Below, piece by piece: positions 24,278 to 37,200 of a stretch of DNA of 64,000 nucleotides. The notes under the pieces are model-generated. The model made no database searches, had not been told where the DNA came from, and saw only the letters and a program-made list of their open reading frames with translations. The number at the start of each line of letters is the position of its first letter. Position 1 is the stretch's first letter. The stretch comes from Bagarius yarrelli. Taxonomy: Eukaryota; Chordata; Actinopteri; Siluriformes; Sisoridae. The stretch spans positions 1 to 64,000 of the forward strand of contig VCAZ01000048.1 in assembly GCA_005784505.1 (NCBI GenBank), in the 5' to 3' direction. A program made the position numbers and the translations under genes.

Positions 24278-24645
24278 AACTCAGAGACGACCCAAGGCAT
24301 TAGCCAACTGGGGCCCATCTGGGCACGAGCGGGCCCTTAGAGGAGTACATTAAATGACAAATTGTTTTTGTTTTTAATTATGTCCATGGACAATGAAATT
24401 ATGCAAAAATGCAATATTAACTGAAACTAATTCCCAATGCAATACTATCTCAATTAAATGCAGGATGCGTAGAAGGGTAAAAACACTGGTATGATATAAG
24501 CAACACAGCTACGGAAAATAAAATTGATAATAGATGTGTTTGAATAATCAATGATTTACAATAATTAGTTATATTAGCAGCACAAAGGGCCCCTCATATA
24601 TAATTCTGCCTTGGGCCACTTAAAGGCTTGGGCCAGCCCTGCTGA
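24278..24645. mobile_element. Non-autonomous hAT-like element
   Basis: The left end 'cagagacgacccaaggcattagcc' and the right end '...ccttgggccacttaaaggcttgggccagccctgctg' are imperfect inverted repeats of the 'cagggctggcccaagg' type. The interior is AT-rich and non-coding. Confidence 0.5.
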
Positions 24646-25231
24646 ACCTTGTTGGATCAAGCGCTGTCTGAAAACATGTCTGATCTAGAGCATGTATCCG
24701 AAAGACATCAGTCACACCCATTCCATTCATGTAAAAATACATAAAACATTACACTTGTAATGTAAACTATTGATATTGAGAGTGGGCAAGTTGACTAAAA
24801 AAAATCTTGTGAACTTATATATAAAAAAAGATATTGCAAACTTTTGCACATATTCTCCAAAACGTGTACAAGACAGTCAATTTTTACCTGAGTGTTTCAT
24901 GTTATTTTATTTTATTATATTATTTTTTATGCATTTTTAAAATTTGCCACCATATATTTTATACACTGCAACACTATACAGATCATTTGAATGTCAATTA
25001 TTTGATAAATGAATATAAATACAGTTATATCATGTATATAGCACACTTGCTTTAGAAGATAACTTTTGAAAAATTGTATAAATAAAAGAGAATGCTGAAA
25101 GTTGTATATTTTCTGTATGTATTAAGGTGTTTATACATCCTACCATCACTGTTCTACAAATAGTTAATTCATGATTAGTTGTCGCCCTGTGGTAGAGAGC
25201 CTTATTGTAAATCGCAGCAGACGGGCTGGAC

Positions 25232-25764
25232 CAGGGGTCGGCAACACTGCGGCTCCTGAACCGCATATGGCTCTTTCATCCCTCAGCTGCGGCTCCCTGT
25301 GGTCTTAAAAAAAATAGGAATAATTAATGAGTATTTAATTCATATTTATGTTAGTTTAGTTTACTTTTTTAAATAATTCTAAATTTAAAAAACATGGTAA
25401 TATATTAACATTAAAATAAAATGTCTTTACTTATTTGTCGCTCAACATTTGCGTTACAACCCCGATATGGAACACACCCCAGCAGAAACATGGAATGCCA
25501 TCCCTGAAACTTATATAAACATGAAACCGTCTACATTTGGAGTCCTGTCAATCTTCCGATTCACATACGTATGTGAGCAGGTCTTCTGCAATATCAACTA
25601 TATAAAAAACATCACTCACGCCTGACAGACAACAGTTTACAATCCTGTGTGAAAATGAAGGTAAAGTCTTATAGACCCGATATGGAGACACTGTGTGATG
25701 AGGTTCAGGTTTGTTTTGCACTTTTGGTTTGTTGCAGGTGAATTAATAAAGTTCGGCTTTATAG
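25232..25764 (+). mobile_element. Internally deleted hAT (Charlie-type) transposon with transposase C-terminal remnant
   Basis: Starts 'caggggtcggcaac', with 'gcggctcc' and 'atggctctttcat' blocks typical of the terminus of this hAT group. From about 25490 the translation gives fragments such as LSIFRFTYVCEQVFCNINYI, then IKNITHA, a stop or frame break, LTDN and VKSYRPDMETLC. This resembles the C-terminal dimerisation region of hAT transposases (GTF2IRD2/ZBED5-like). The element is broken and non-functional. Confidence 0.6.
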
Positions 25765-25894
25765 TAAATAAATATGAGGATCAATAAACACTGATAGTTA
25801 TATGAGACAGTACACTCCATCCCAGCATTTTCACAGAATTCAAAATATCTTTTGTTGCATGCAAACAAAACTTTCGCTCGTTAATTTTATAAAT

Positions 25895-26014
<120 letters not shown>

Positions 26015-26189
26015 TACATCTTTTTTTTGACCTTCTTGCTGTGAGGCAACAGTGCTAACCACTAAGCCACCATGCTAAAATAAAGGAAGCATTACTCTAA
26101 CCCTAACACTATCTGTATCTTGTTATACAATTCTGCTTATGTTAAAAGTCTCTCAAAAATTAATAAACATAATATATTATATAATAATA

Positions 26190-26368
26190 TTTACATATAA
26201 TTGCCATTTGACAGACGCCCTTATTTAAGACTTACATTTATCTCTTTTATACAACTAAGCAATTGGGGATTGCTCACACAGCAGTGGTGGCTTGGTGGAG
26301 CTGAGAATTAAATCCACAATCTTTGGGTTGGTAGTCCAACACCTTAACCATGAGCCACCACTTCCCCA
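26190..26368 (-). mobile_element. tRNA-derived SINE, reverse orientation
   Basis: 'attgccatttgacagacgcccttatt...ctaagcaattggggattgctcacacagcagtggtggcttggtggagctgagaatt...gtagtccaacaccttaaccatgagccaccacttcccc'. It lies about 0.75 kb upstream of the ifih1 start codon. Confidence 0.78.
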
Positions 26369-26479
26369 CAAATATATAATCAAATAATTATAAAATTATA
26401 TGTAAAAATGGGAAAAGTTCTTAAATGTAGTATACAGTTATGTGTCTCCCGTGTAGTAATGAAATCCTGTATTTTTTGT

Positions 26480-26875
26480 AGTCTAGGTTGTTTTTTTACT
26501 TATACACACTATGTGAAAATAAGTATTAATGTCGTGAAGTATAATTTCATTGATGAATTATTGACGGTGCCTAAGTGAAACGCTGCTAAAGCCAGAGTGG
26601 ATACACACCAACAACCTTAAAGTAAATTAAGGCGTAAATCTTTTATTTTAAACTTACAAATAAAAGGTCTAGGTTTAGTCTAGGTTGTTTTGTTTTTTTT
26701 TATACACACTATGTGAAAATAAGTATTAATGTCGTGAAGTATAATTTAATTGATAAATTATTGACGGTGCCTAAGTGAAACGCTACTGAAACCAGTGAAT
26801 AAACAACCAACAACCTTAAACTAAATTAAGGCTTAAATCATTTATTTAAAACTTACAAATAATAAAATAAATGCA
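26480..26875. repeat. 197-bp tandem duplication upstream of ifih1
   Basis: The unit beginning 'gtctaggttg' at 26481 recurs at 26678. Shared blocks include 'tatacacactatgtgaaaat', 'taatgtcgtgaagtataatt', 'ttgacggtgcctaagtgaaa' and 'caacaaccttaaa'. The two units differ by scattered substitutions and small indels, so the duplication is not very recent. The second unit ends about 240 bp before the ifih1 ATG. Confidence 0.85.
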
Positions 26876-26986
26876 TCCACTTTTAATACAATAACAACAA
26901 AGAGTCAGAATAAATTAGTTAACATGATTATTGTTAAGACCAATGAGATGCACAAAAAGACCAGCAGGAAATGGGTTAAATTAGAA

Positions 26987-27002
26987 GAAACGAAACCGAA
27001 AG
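26987..27002 (+). promoter_or_regulatory. Interferon-stimulated response element (ISRE) of ifih1
   Basis: GAAACGAAACCGAAAG, three GAAA half-sites with 2-bp spacing, matches the IRF/ISGF3 consensus GAAANNGAAANNGAAA. It lies 113 bp upstream of the ifih1 ATG, a typical distance for a proximal ISRE. MDA5 is interferon-induced in vertebrates, so the motif fits the gene. Confidence 0.8.
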
Positions 27003-27053
27003 CAACAAAGGGCATTTACTGAAAAATCCCTGTTCATTATATTCTGGTGCCAC

Positions 27054-27063
27054 TTTCCATTTC
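27054..27063 (-). promoter_or_regulatory. Second, two-half-site ISRE-like motif
   Basis: TTTCCATTTC on the plus strand is GAAATGGAAA on the minus strand, a perfect GAAANNGAAA pair. It lies 52 bp before the ifih1 ATG and 52 bp after the first ISRE, perhaps within the 5'UTR. Confidence 0.5.
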
Positions 27064-27114
27064 TCTGCACTTTCGCTCCCTGTTCTCTCGAGTTCGCAGC
27101 TTTTTTCCGGTACT

Positions 27115-29673
27115 ATGGACCACGATAAGGAGAAGAAAATAATCGACTGCTTCAGAAACCGACTGAAACAACTGATTCGGGTCGGTCCGGTATTGGATGT
27201 GCTGCACTTCCTAAATGATGAGCAAAAAGATCTAATAAAAGCCAAACTACGAAATGAAGGCGAAATAATGGCTGCCAATCTTCTCCTTACGGAAATTATA
27301 AATAAACCCTATCCAGAAGGCTGGTACAGGGAATTCCTAACCGCACTTGAAACGGTTGGATGTAAACAAGCAGCCAACTATGTGGAAAACAATCCTCCCA
27401 GCCCGTCTTTAGAGGCAGAGAATGACAACCATGTCAGATTAATAGACCTGCTGCAGCTCACTTTAATCAACATGAAAACCCGGGATGTGTGTAACAGCTG
27501 TTATTCACTGAATATTCTTACTGCCGAGGACCGTGATACTGTAAGTAGTGGTGATGCGTGAATCGGTTTAGGGAGTCGAGCGAATCGATTCCCAAACGCA
27601 AGGCTTTAGTTGGCGAATCGATTCGCAAGATAAATGATTCAATTAAGATAAAGATTTGGCGCTGGTTTTGTGCGCCAATTGAGATTCTGTGACTAAGATT
27701 TACCAATTATACTAAATTAAATGGTTCCTTTTATTTTTAACATGATAAACTACTCGTTTTTGTTTTTACTGCATTTAGTTGCTTGTCTAAAACATTGTAC
27801 AAATAAATTATATTAAAACTTCATGATGACATTTTAAATTCTTTTAGATTACATGAACTTCTGCTTCTGGTATGTCACAAAAATATGAATGGCTTAAGAC
27901 GTAGGCAAATTAACAGCTGCTTGGAAGGCTGTGACCACCAGGGGGCGCAATATAGCTTTAAGTGTTTGGAGGGGGTGGGGAGAGGTACCTTAAGGTTTTT
28001 GGACCTAAAATGTACATTTTACATTTTATCCTTACAGCATTTAAGTTATTATGTCTATGTTTATTTATGTTATTATTTAAGAAGTTGAATGTTTTAATAC
28101 TATTGTATATAACACGGCGTGGCATTACAGACAGTAAGACATTTTGCCTATTGAAGATTAAAGCCATTTCTAATAAAGCAAGAAACCCTGTTAAGCCTCC
28201 AAACCTCTACACTACAACTGCATCTGTACCACATACATCATCTGAAGCAGTTCAGAATTAATATTTATCTTAATATTAATATAACATGACAAAAACAAAC
28301 AAATACATAAAATATATAACACATTTTAAGGCTGTAAGCCAGTGTTACTGGTTGTCGGCACTGGTCTGGAAGTGATGAACAATCTCTTTCCTGGGCCAAG
28401 ACAAGCTAGTTACCTTTTGGGTTAGCTGAGGTCTCCTCACAATGTCCAACTTTTCTGGAAAAATCCGACGGATTTTTAAGTTTGTCCGAGACCAAGTCAA
28501 TATTTTCCCCTCCGTCAGCTATTGTGGGCGTAAAAATTCTGATTCAACTGTACAGACGAGTTTTGCTAGTCTGTGCTAGACTGTAAGAATTTACACTGAC
28601 CAACCAATGAGAGGACGATAAAATGCTAATGTTATCATGCGCCAACTAGCGGGTTTGGGAGCGGTTTTAAAAATCTGATATTAATATAGTTTAAGTTCCA
28701 TGTGCAGCACTACTGATTCTGAAAGATTTGGGCAGATTATATTAACATAGAAACTGAATTCTGATTGGAGAAAAAATCTAACATTCATATACACGTACAG
28801 CAATAAAAACACTACGAATGAAGAGAATAAACTGTTGGGAATAAATTAATACAATTTAATGCAACAAATATTAGAATTTAGGTTGTGAATGTAGGTCAGA
28901 TTCTGATAGTGTTTAGGCTGCTGATAAGGGCTTGCTTGCTTGCACGCCACTGATATAATTGCCATTTTTTAATATAAAGTTTTTATTTGGAATCATTTAT
29001 TTAAGTTATTTGATTTAAATGATTTTGCACTGTTACTACTAATAACTACTAACTAAAAACTACTATTAATAACAAACTCCTAGGAGGCCCCTCAAGGGCA
29101 AATCAACATCTAATTTAGAGCTTTAATCAACTAACCCTTGCATAATAATTAAATAAAATTGCAATTAAAACATTAAAATATATCTTATTTATAATCGTTA
29201 AAAGTGTCAAACTGCTTTTTGAGGTTTTCTATTAACAGTGGCTTAAATAAATATATGATAATGTAGATAAATCAACTTATCTTAATTTTTTTTTATCTAA
29301 TATACAGGTGTATGAAGTAGAACTATATATTGGTAATATAATCTTTGGTCATTAAGTCCGGAGCAACGAAAATGTTTAAACAAACATTTTATATTTAAAA
29401 AAGAAAACTTAAATATTTTTTGAGGATTAAAATATGTTTTAATAAACACATAAATTAGGTAAAAGATTAGTTTTTTGGTTTGTTTTGTACGTGTGTTTAT
29501 GCAAAAATATGAAATCAGGCCATCCATGGGTTAGGGTGTCAGAGCAATACAGTTTTATTCCAGTAGAGGGAGACAGAGATTAATAAGTCAATACATTTTA
29601 ATGATTTTTTTTAATGTTGGTTTTTTTATTTTTTTAAAGACAGACATTTTTAATTTCTGTATCCCAACTCTTC

Positions 29674-29706
<33 letters not shown>

Positions 29707-31217
29707 TTTCTAAATAGATTCTTGCCGTGACAGAACAGCAGGGAAACATGTCAGGGGCCCGTGTGTTGTTGTCTCGCCTGTCAAAGAATGAGTTTGGCTG
29801 GTTTTCTCAGTTTCTGGATGCTTTGAAATACACAGAACACAACTTGCTGGTGAAGGAGTTACAGGGTGACCCCATCGAGCCTAGTAAAAACTTACACTTA
29901 CATTCTATGCAATTTTGGAGCCTATATGCAATAGATACTTGAATAATTGTAACTTGGATCTACTTATATATCTAAATTATATTATGTTGTTAATTCTGTA
30001 ATTAGCTCACTCCTGAGTTTTAATGCTATATTGTATTTTTGTGGAATTCAAAATATGTCACTACCTCCTGCAATCTGTACAAACCATATATGTCTTTGTT
30101 TTTGTTTATTAGATGCTTTTGAATCATCAGCTGATGTCGATGAACCACAGACTCTAAAAGATGAGAAAGAGCTGACTGCACAATCAGACCCAAAACGAGG
30201 GGATGAGATTTCGGATAACACGTCTACCAGTTCTCTCTCTTCCCCACCGAATTTGGCTTCTGGCATCTCTGCTCAGGCTACAGGTCCTGAAAGCAGTACG
30301 GAAAACAGCAGCTTCCTCTCTTGTATGAACTCATTTGCTGAGCTTACAGTTGGAGGTGCAGGTCGGCCAACCTCAAACACACATTTGTTACCGAAACAAT
30401 AGAACTACAATAAAGTTCTTTTATACGTTTATACAGGGTGTCACATACGTTTTCATACAAAGGAAACATTTAAAAAAAAAATTATTATTTTTTTTTTTTA
30501 TATGAAAGCCATTTTTATTTTATAATATGCTCTACCTGACTACCCTTGGTGTTGGTAATCTGTATTTAAGATGATTTTTTCTTTTTCTGATACACCATCG
30601 CCTTTAAATACTCCCAAAGATAAAAAATCAAGTGCGGTAAAATCAATTGGGGTAAAATCTAAAATCTTTTTCATGTTTTTATTAAAAATGTTGAATAAAA
30701 AATGTTTAATAATATGGAATTTATAAGACACCCTGTAGATTTATAAATGACTCTATACACACTCTAACATAGATTAATGTTTGTAACATTGTTAGCATAA
30801 TACCTACATACCATAATACCTTGTACATGTACCTGTGTTTCTAACACATTATATAGTTATATCAAATATAAAATACAACAACTAAACATAAAATAATACT
30901 GTCTTTTAAAAGTTTGTGTTCTTTTGCTGTGTCTTCGTGATCATTGGCAGACATGAAAATTGGCAGACATTAGTTTAGATCATTGGCAGACATGACATTT
31001 ACATTTTTTTAACAATTTTATAGAGAAATAGAGAGAAGTTTCTTTAGTAAGAATGACTGTAAAATTAATTTTAATGCAATTTTTTCAATATTCAAATGTT
31101 CTACTTGTAAACGTTTGATATGTTCACGTTTACCATTATTTTATTTTGCCACAGAAGCGGACCTGTACAAAGGCAGTGACGAGAACGAGGAAACAACAGC
31201 GAGTTTGGATCAATCAG
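27115..31217 (+). CDS. ifih1: ifih1 exons 1-4: tandem CARDs and linker
   Basis: Exon 1 (142 codons, starting MDHDKEKKIIDCFRNRL) encodes CARD1 and the start of CARD2. Exon 2 (ILAVTEQQG...LLVKELQGD) completes CARD2. Exons 3 and 4 encode a Ser/Thr/acidic linker (NAFESSADVDEP..., then EADLYKGSDENEETTASLDQS) matching the human linker only in composition. The start ATG is the first in the open frame, close behind the ISRE. Confidence 0.9.
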
Positions 31218-34200
31218 GTATTTCACTAAGCCAACTGTGACAACTTTTGCCACATGTGGAAAAATGATAGAATCTCATTTGTGTACATTTTTTTTTTACT
31301 TTTTTCTATTTATTTATAAAATATACAAGTGCAGTTAACGTATACATTCAAAATGAAGAATGGAATGGGGAATTCTGTGATACTATACTAGCAGATGTGG
31401 ATGAATGATGGAGACCAGACCTCTCTCAGTAATACAGGCCAGTTCTGTGACACGCCCAGAATTTAAGGATCTGCTAGGCAATAAATAATATTCCATTGTG
31501 AATATGAGTCATGTTTGTCCTTTAGTTTTTTCCACAAGGCTTCAAAACATGGGATGTCTGTTGTGGTTTTTCTGCACTGATCCCATCTTTAAGTGATTTA
31601 AGCAGGCTAATGTGTTCTGGGACGAAATGTCTCTTTATCAGGAAAAAACTGCTCTAACTACAGTCATCATTTTGTGAGCTACATATCGCTTCCTGTTTAT
31701 ATCTTCCAATTTTGTCCTGACTTCCTAAATACCCAATTCAGTTATTGTAGAAACAAAAATATGCACACATTCAACTCTGAGTAAAACTGGAAACATTTGC
31801 TGAATTGCAATTTAGGGCCATTTACTGTATGTGTTTGTTTTCAGATATATTAAAAGAAAATGAAAAAAAAACACACGGTGCAAGCAGTGGTTAGCACTGT
31901 GGCTTAGTGGTTAGCACTGTTGCCTCACAGCAGAAAGACCCGGGTTTGTTTTCCGGGCAGGGGCATTTCTGTGCGGAGTTTGCATTAAGGACGATCAGCA
32001 TATCTGAAAATTATAGAACATAGAAACATGTCCAATGCTTCGAACCGTAAAGCACTATAACACTTAAACAGGAACGGCAGGTTATGAGCAACACACTAAT
32101 CCAGACATGCAGATAAAAACATCATAGCCTCACCACTGACTCAAAGGGGTGTAATTTATAAGCAGGCGTCTGTGAGGGGATAAGCTGACTAAAGCACAAT
32201 AATGTGGACTGGGCGAGTTTTAGACTGCGACTCTAGGCGTTACATACACAGAAATGACAAGCAGGGATTTTCTGAAAATGATACACTGTGCAAACAGACT
32301 AAACATACCCTAAACTATGGAAAAAATATGCTAATAAGGGGGGTACTTATATTTTTCTGTAACTTATGAATTTATAATTTATGATCTGGCATAGGGAAGA
32401 GGAAAAGCAATCCTAATTACAAACACATGCTCCCCCTTCTACAGGCAACGGCTGTGCAGGCTGCGGTCTCAGCTTTCGCTTTGTCTCTTGTGTACTATCA
32501 GTCTTTTCACTATGACAAGCATGAATGAGAGGAATTTAATACAAATACTTTCCTAGTTTTGACTGTTTTGAAATCACTATTCAACGGAAACAAATCAAAA
32601 GTAGACATTTAAACCACTCATTTAGATTTCATTAGTGCTCCACTAGATGCCACTATATGCTTCATGATATCCCTCAACATTATGACAATCAACCATGTTA
32701 AGACACAGGTGTTAGAATCAGATTTTTTCTTTTCGGTATTGTTTAGTTTTTTAGGTTGTGTAATCATAAATATAAATAGCAAACCGCATGTTTTTTGATA
32801 CCTAAAATCCACTTTTCATTGGAGGCTTTTCCACCATCTGGGACAAATCTAGGACTGCAGAGATAGACCAGATGTAAGCCTTAGAGTTTTCTGTCATTCG
32901 AATGGTTGGTGTAGAATTGCAAATAAATCACATACCGCAAGTGATTTGCTTGCTAAAGTTTATTGCAGATTTTCTAGGAAATCCCAGCAGCCGGAAGTTG
33001 AAGGTCTACGAGAAGTTTTAGATATGAAGACACATTAACCCTCAGAAGCATATTTATGTTTTGTGCCACAACACATACTGACTTATTAATATTATTATTA
33101 TAATTTTTCAGTCCAATGCAATTAGCCGTTCTTTTACCCATAGATGTAATGTTGTTTGTTTAGGTAGATATGTAAAATGTTGCTGTCAGCTCAACGCGGT
33201 TATTAAAGTCTGGCTGGAGCCCCTGTATAGGCATGAGATGTTGTTTTAATAAGCAGTGGTTAAAGATTGTTTTTCTAAACTGGCACATCAGCCTATTTCT
33301 AGTTACAGTCTTACACAAACACCTAAACACAAATCTTACAAACCCGATGTGCTGGTTGGGCCTCATGCAGAATTTAGGTTTGCCTGCATTGTGGTTAAGA
33401 GTCAGAGTTATTCTAGACTGAGTTTTATAAACTTTTAAACTTTAGCCATATTCTTTATGCTGTATTAAACGTTGTATTTCCTTTAAATAACTTTAGGCAA
33501 TCTAGGCTTGGTGGTAAACCAGATAAAACCACTTCAAGGCAATCGTGCTTGCTTCTTGCTGTCTGATCCTATTTTGATGGTGGGTGTTATAGGGGAAATG
33601 TAGGAATAACTAATCCATCTCTTAGTTTATCTGGATTAAAATACTACATAAGGTCAGCTAGTATGCAGAAATGTTATTCTTACTATGACAAGCTAAGACA
33701 AACATGACATACTAGAAGAGCAAACACCCCAAGTGAGTCTAAACAGTAATTCTTATTACTAAACAGAAAATCTTTAAATCAGTAATGTTTAGTTCTCTAA
33801 CCAACTATTGTTTCTCAAAAACTATTTTTTTCCCCTCAGTAAACAAGAATGAGATCGAGCTGCGTGATTATCAGAAGGATGTTGCTCAGCCAGCTCTGGA
33901 GGGAAAAAACATCATCATCTGTCTCCCGACAGGAAGTGGTAAAACCAGAGTCGCAGTTTACATCACCAAACACCATCTGGAGAGCAGAAAGCTTAATGGG
34001 CAGCCTGCAAAAGTTGTTATTCTGGTTAACAAGGTAGTGCAGCATTTTGAAGGTGTATGCAAAACGCTAGCATTACTGTAAAAGTAAAACTCCTCATGAT
34101 ATGACTAAATGCCAAAGAAATATATCTTTCCTATATTAGAAGGTGTATACAATTTCATAAAACAGTATCATGTATTTGAGACTGATTTTACAACTTGTAG

Positions 34201-37200
34201 ATCCATACACCAAGTAGGAAGACACGATGTCAACCAAATTAAATAAATGTATGATTTGACTTGTTTATCACTCATTACTGTTTAAAGAACGATCCACATG
34301 ATCATATTATTTAGAGGAACTGTTTTATCCTCTTACTCATTTCTAAGTATTTTTTTTAATGTCACACACCAGACAACTCATCAGACTGCATCAGACTGCA
34401 GTAAACTATTAACAGTTTCAACAATTAATTATGGACTTAAATCAGATTACTGAAATCATGCCTCATAAGAGAACACGGAAAATTTAATCATTCTGTCTAA
34501 ACGAAAAATTTTTTAGATGAGTGACATTTCAGTTGTGGAAAGTTTTGTAAAATTTTTACAACCTTAAAAAAAAAGATCATCCCACGGTCTTTATTGTGTC
34601 AAATATTTAAACCAAATACATCTTTTTAAGCGTCATAAACATGATTTTTTTTAACTGCTTAATTTTCCTTAGGGGGCAGCATGCAGGCTTTTTTTCACAG
34701 CAAAAAAGGCCCGGGTTCGATTCCAGGGGCCTTTCTGTGTGCAGTTTGCATGTTTTCCCCGTGCTTGCGTGGGTTTACTCCGGGTTCTCCGGTTTCCTCC
34801 CACAGCCCAAAAACATATGTTAGATTAATTGGTGATTCAAAGTTGTCCATAGGAGTGAGTGTGAGTGTGTGTGTGTGTGGCCCTGTGATGGACTTGCAAC
34901 CAGTCCATCACTCGTTGCCAGTCCATCACAGATAGGCTGGGATAGGCTCCAGCAGATTCCCATGACCCTGAATTAGAAAATAAGCAGATATAGAAAATAA
35001 ATGAATGAATAAATTTTGCCTTAATCCACTTTGTCCTATGTTTGGCTATTAATGTATTACTAAAAAAAGGGAATATACTTGCTATTTTAATGAACACTTT
35101 GACACATTTAGCAAGTCTATTAAAATTAAGTTATGGTATGCAAAGATTTAAGAGGCTTAATTTTCTAAGAGTGACAAACAAAAAACATTATTATTTATTG
35201 TATTAGAGTTAGGGTTTGGGGTTTAAGATTACAGTTTAGGGTTATGGTTTAGGGTTTGGGGTTAGGGTTCTAAGCATTGGTCCGTAGACCTTGAAATCTT
35301 TCTGGCAGTGTTTCTTAGTATATACCTCATTATACGTTTTACATCTACAATTCTGGCATTTAGCAGATGCCCTTATTCAAAGAGACTTACATTTATCTCA
35401 TATTTTTTTTAAAATGTTCATCCAACTGAGCAAATAAGGGATGAGGGCCTTGATAAGGGGCCCAACAGTGGCAGCTTGGTGATGTTGAAAATTAAACCCA
35501 TGATCTGAGTTCAACATCTAAATGACTGAGCTACCACTTTCCGCTACTCTAAAATTCTTTACCTGACTATTGTATATGCTACTGTAATATCTGTGATGAT
35601 TAAACTATATGCAGTTTTTAATCATTTAAACTAAGAGGTTCATTTTGGGGTAACCAAAATGTGTAACTTTTTTTGTGTAGGTTCCCCTGGTGGAGCAGCA
35701 CTACAAAGCAGAATTTGGGAAGTTTCTAAAGCACCAGTACTCTGTAGAGAGGGTAAGCGGAGACTCGCAGCTCAAAATCTCCTTCCCTCAAGTTGTTGAA
35801 CAGAATGACATCATCATCTGCACCGCCCAAATCCTGGAAAACTCTTTAGCTAAAACCAAACAGGGTGACGAGGACGGGATCATGTTATCACGTAGGTCAC
35901 ATAAGCTTTACTATAACCTTTTTCACTGCAGAAAAATTCCCACAGTTTTGTATTCCTATAAAAAAGCTTGCGCTTTATTAAGCTTCACCGTTTGGCTGTC
36001 TCTTCTGTCAACCTGATGTTGACATATTTTCTTTTTTTCTTTTTTTTTCAATATCTTTTATATGCTGCCAGTTCCACTGCTTTTCTGGCAGAGTGCACTA
36101 AAATGTGACATATGGTGTTTATTGGTATTGGTGTTAGGACTATTTTTTCCATTTTCTTTTTTTGTTGGTCTTTTAGCCATATGTCTGTTCTAATCATCCG
36201 GGAGTAAATCGACTGACTGGTCAAATCCACAGGAGATTTTTTCTCTCCTAAATTATTCAAAATCATTGTTCCACTACAAGAGCTAAATCCATCTGTATGA
36301 GTACAGAACACTTTATAGTTAGATTTGTAAAGCACATTTTGGCTGTGACTTATGCACACTTGGTGCTTTACTCCAGAGGCCTGGTGGAATGCATGACGGT
36401 ATCATTGAGAAAAAAAACTCTCTTACTATTATCTTTACACATAGCAGCTCAAAATGGAGAGATTTAAGAGCAAGGTTGCTGACCTTACAAGTAGATTGTC
36501 TTCCGCTTACTCTTTTTATCACTAGGGACTGGTAAACTACCACTGTAGGGACTCCCTGAGAAGATTTCAGGCATTCAAACTTTAAACTAGTGAAACTTTA
36601 TACCAGCCATAAAACACCAAGCCTCATGTTTAAAATGTAGCCCCTTTAGGAACAAGATGCTTAGCAGTCCAAAAAATGGGTCAGTCTGACTCAAAAAAAG
36701 AACCAAAAGATAAGCAAGAAACAGAATAGAGCACAAAATATTTTAACTTGACGAAGTGGAACCAGATAAATAACTAATAGTTATTATGCTAATTAATTTA
36801 GTGCTTCGACACCTAAAACTAGTAAAATACTTTAAACATTTTTAGTTTTTGGTATTGCATAAATGTCTGTAGGTGCATTCATATCCAATGTGTCAATATT
36901 CCACATCATTCTGCCTTCTCAAATGACCAACCAAGCAATCAACCTGCTGAAGCTCTTGTGAAATAATAGATTTCAGGCTTTTTTCAAGTGTACAATTCCT
37001 AAAAAATGGGCTTAAATTCAAGGTCAGAAGCTTGTATAACTGAGGAACGCCTTTGGTTTGTTATGTGTAAAAAGATGTTCATTGGAATCTGTGCAAACTC
37101 TACTAAACATCATTCTAATTCTAAAAAAGGATATTCAAAATAGGCATATGGATGTAATAGCCAGGAGCAAATACTTTTGTATTAATAATGTTAGTGGCCC

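Noticed and set aside
35205..35272. Interstitial telomere from a chromosome fusion
   Set aside because: Too short and irregular, the units are not TTAGGG, and it lies inside an intron of a conserved gene.
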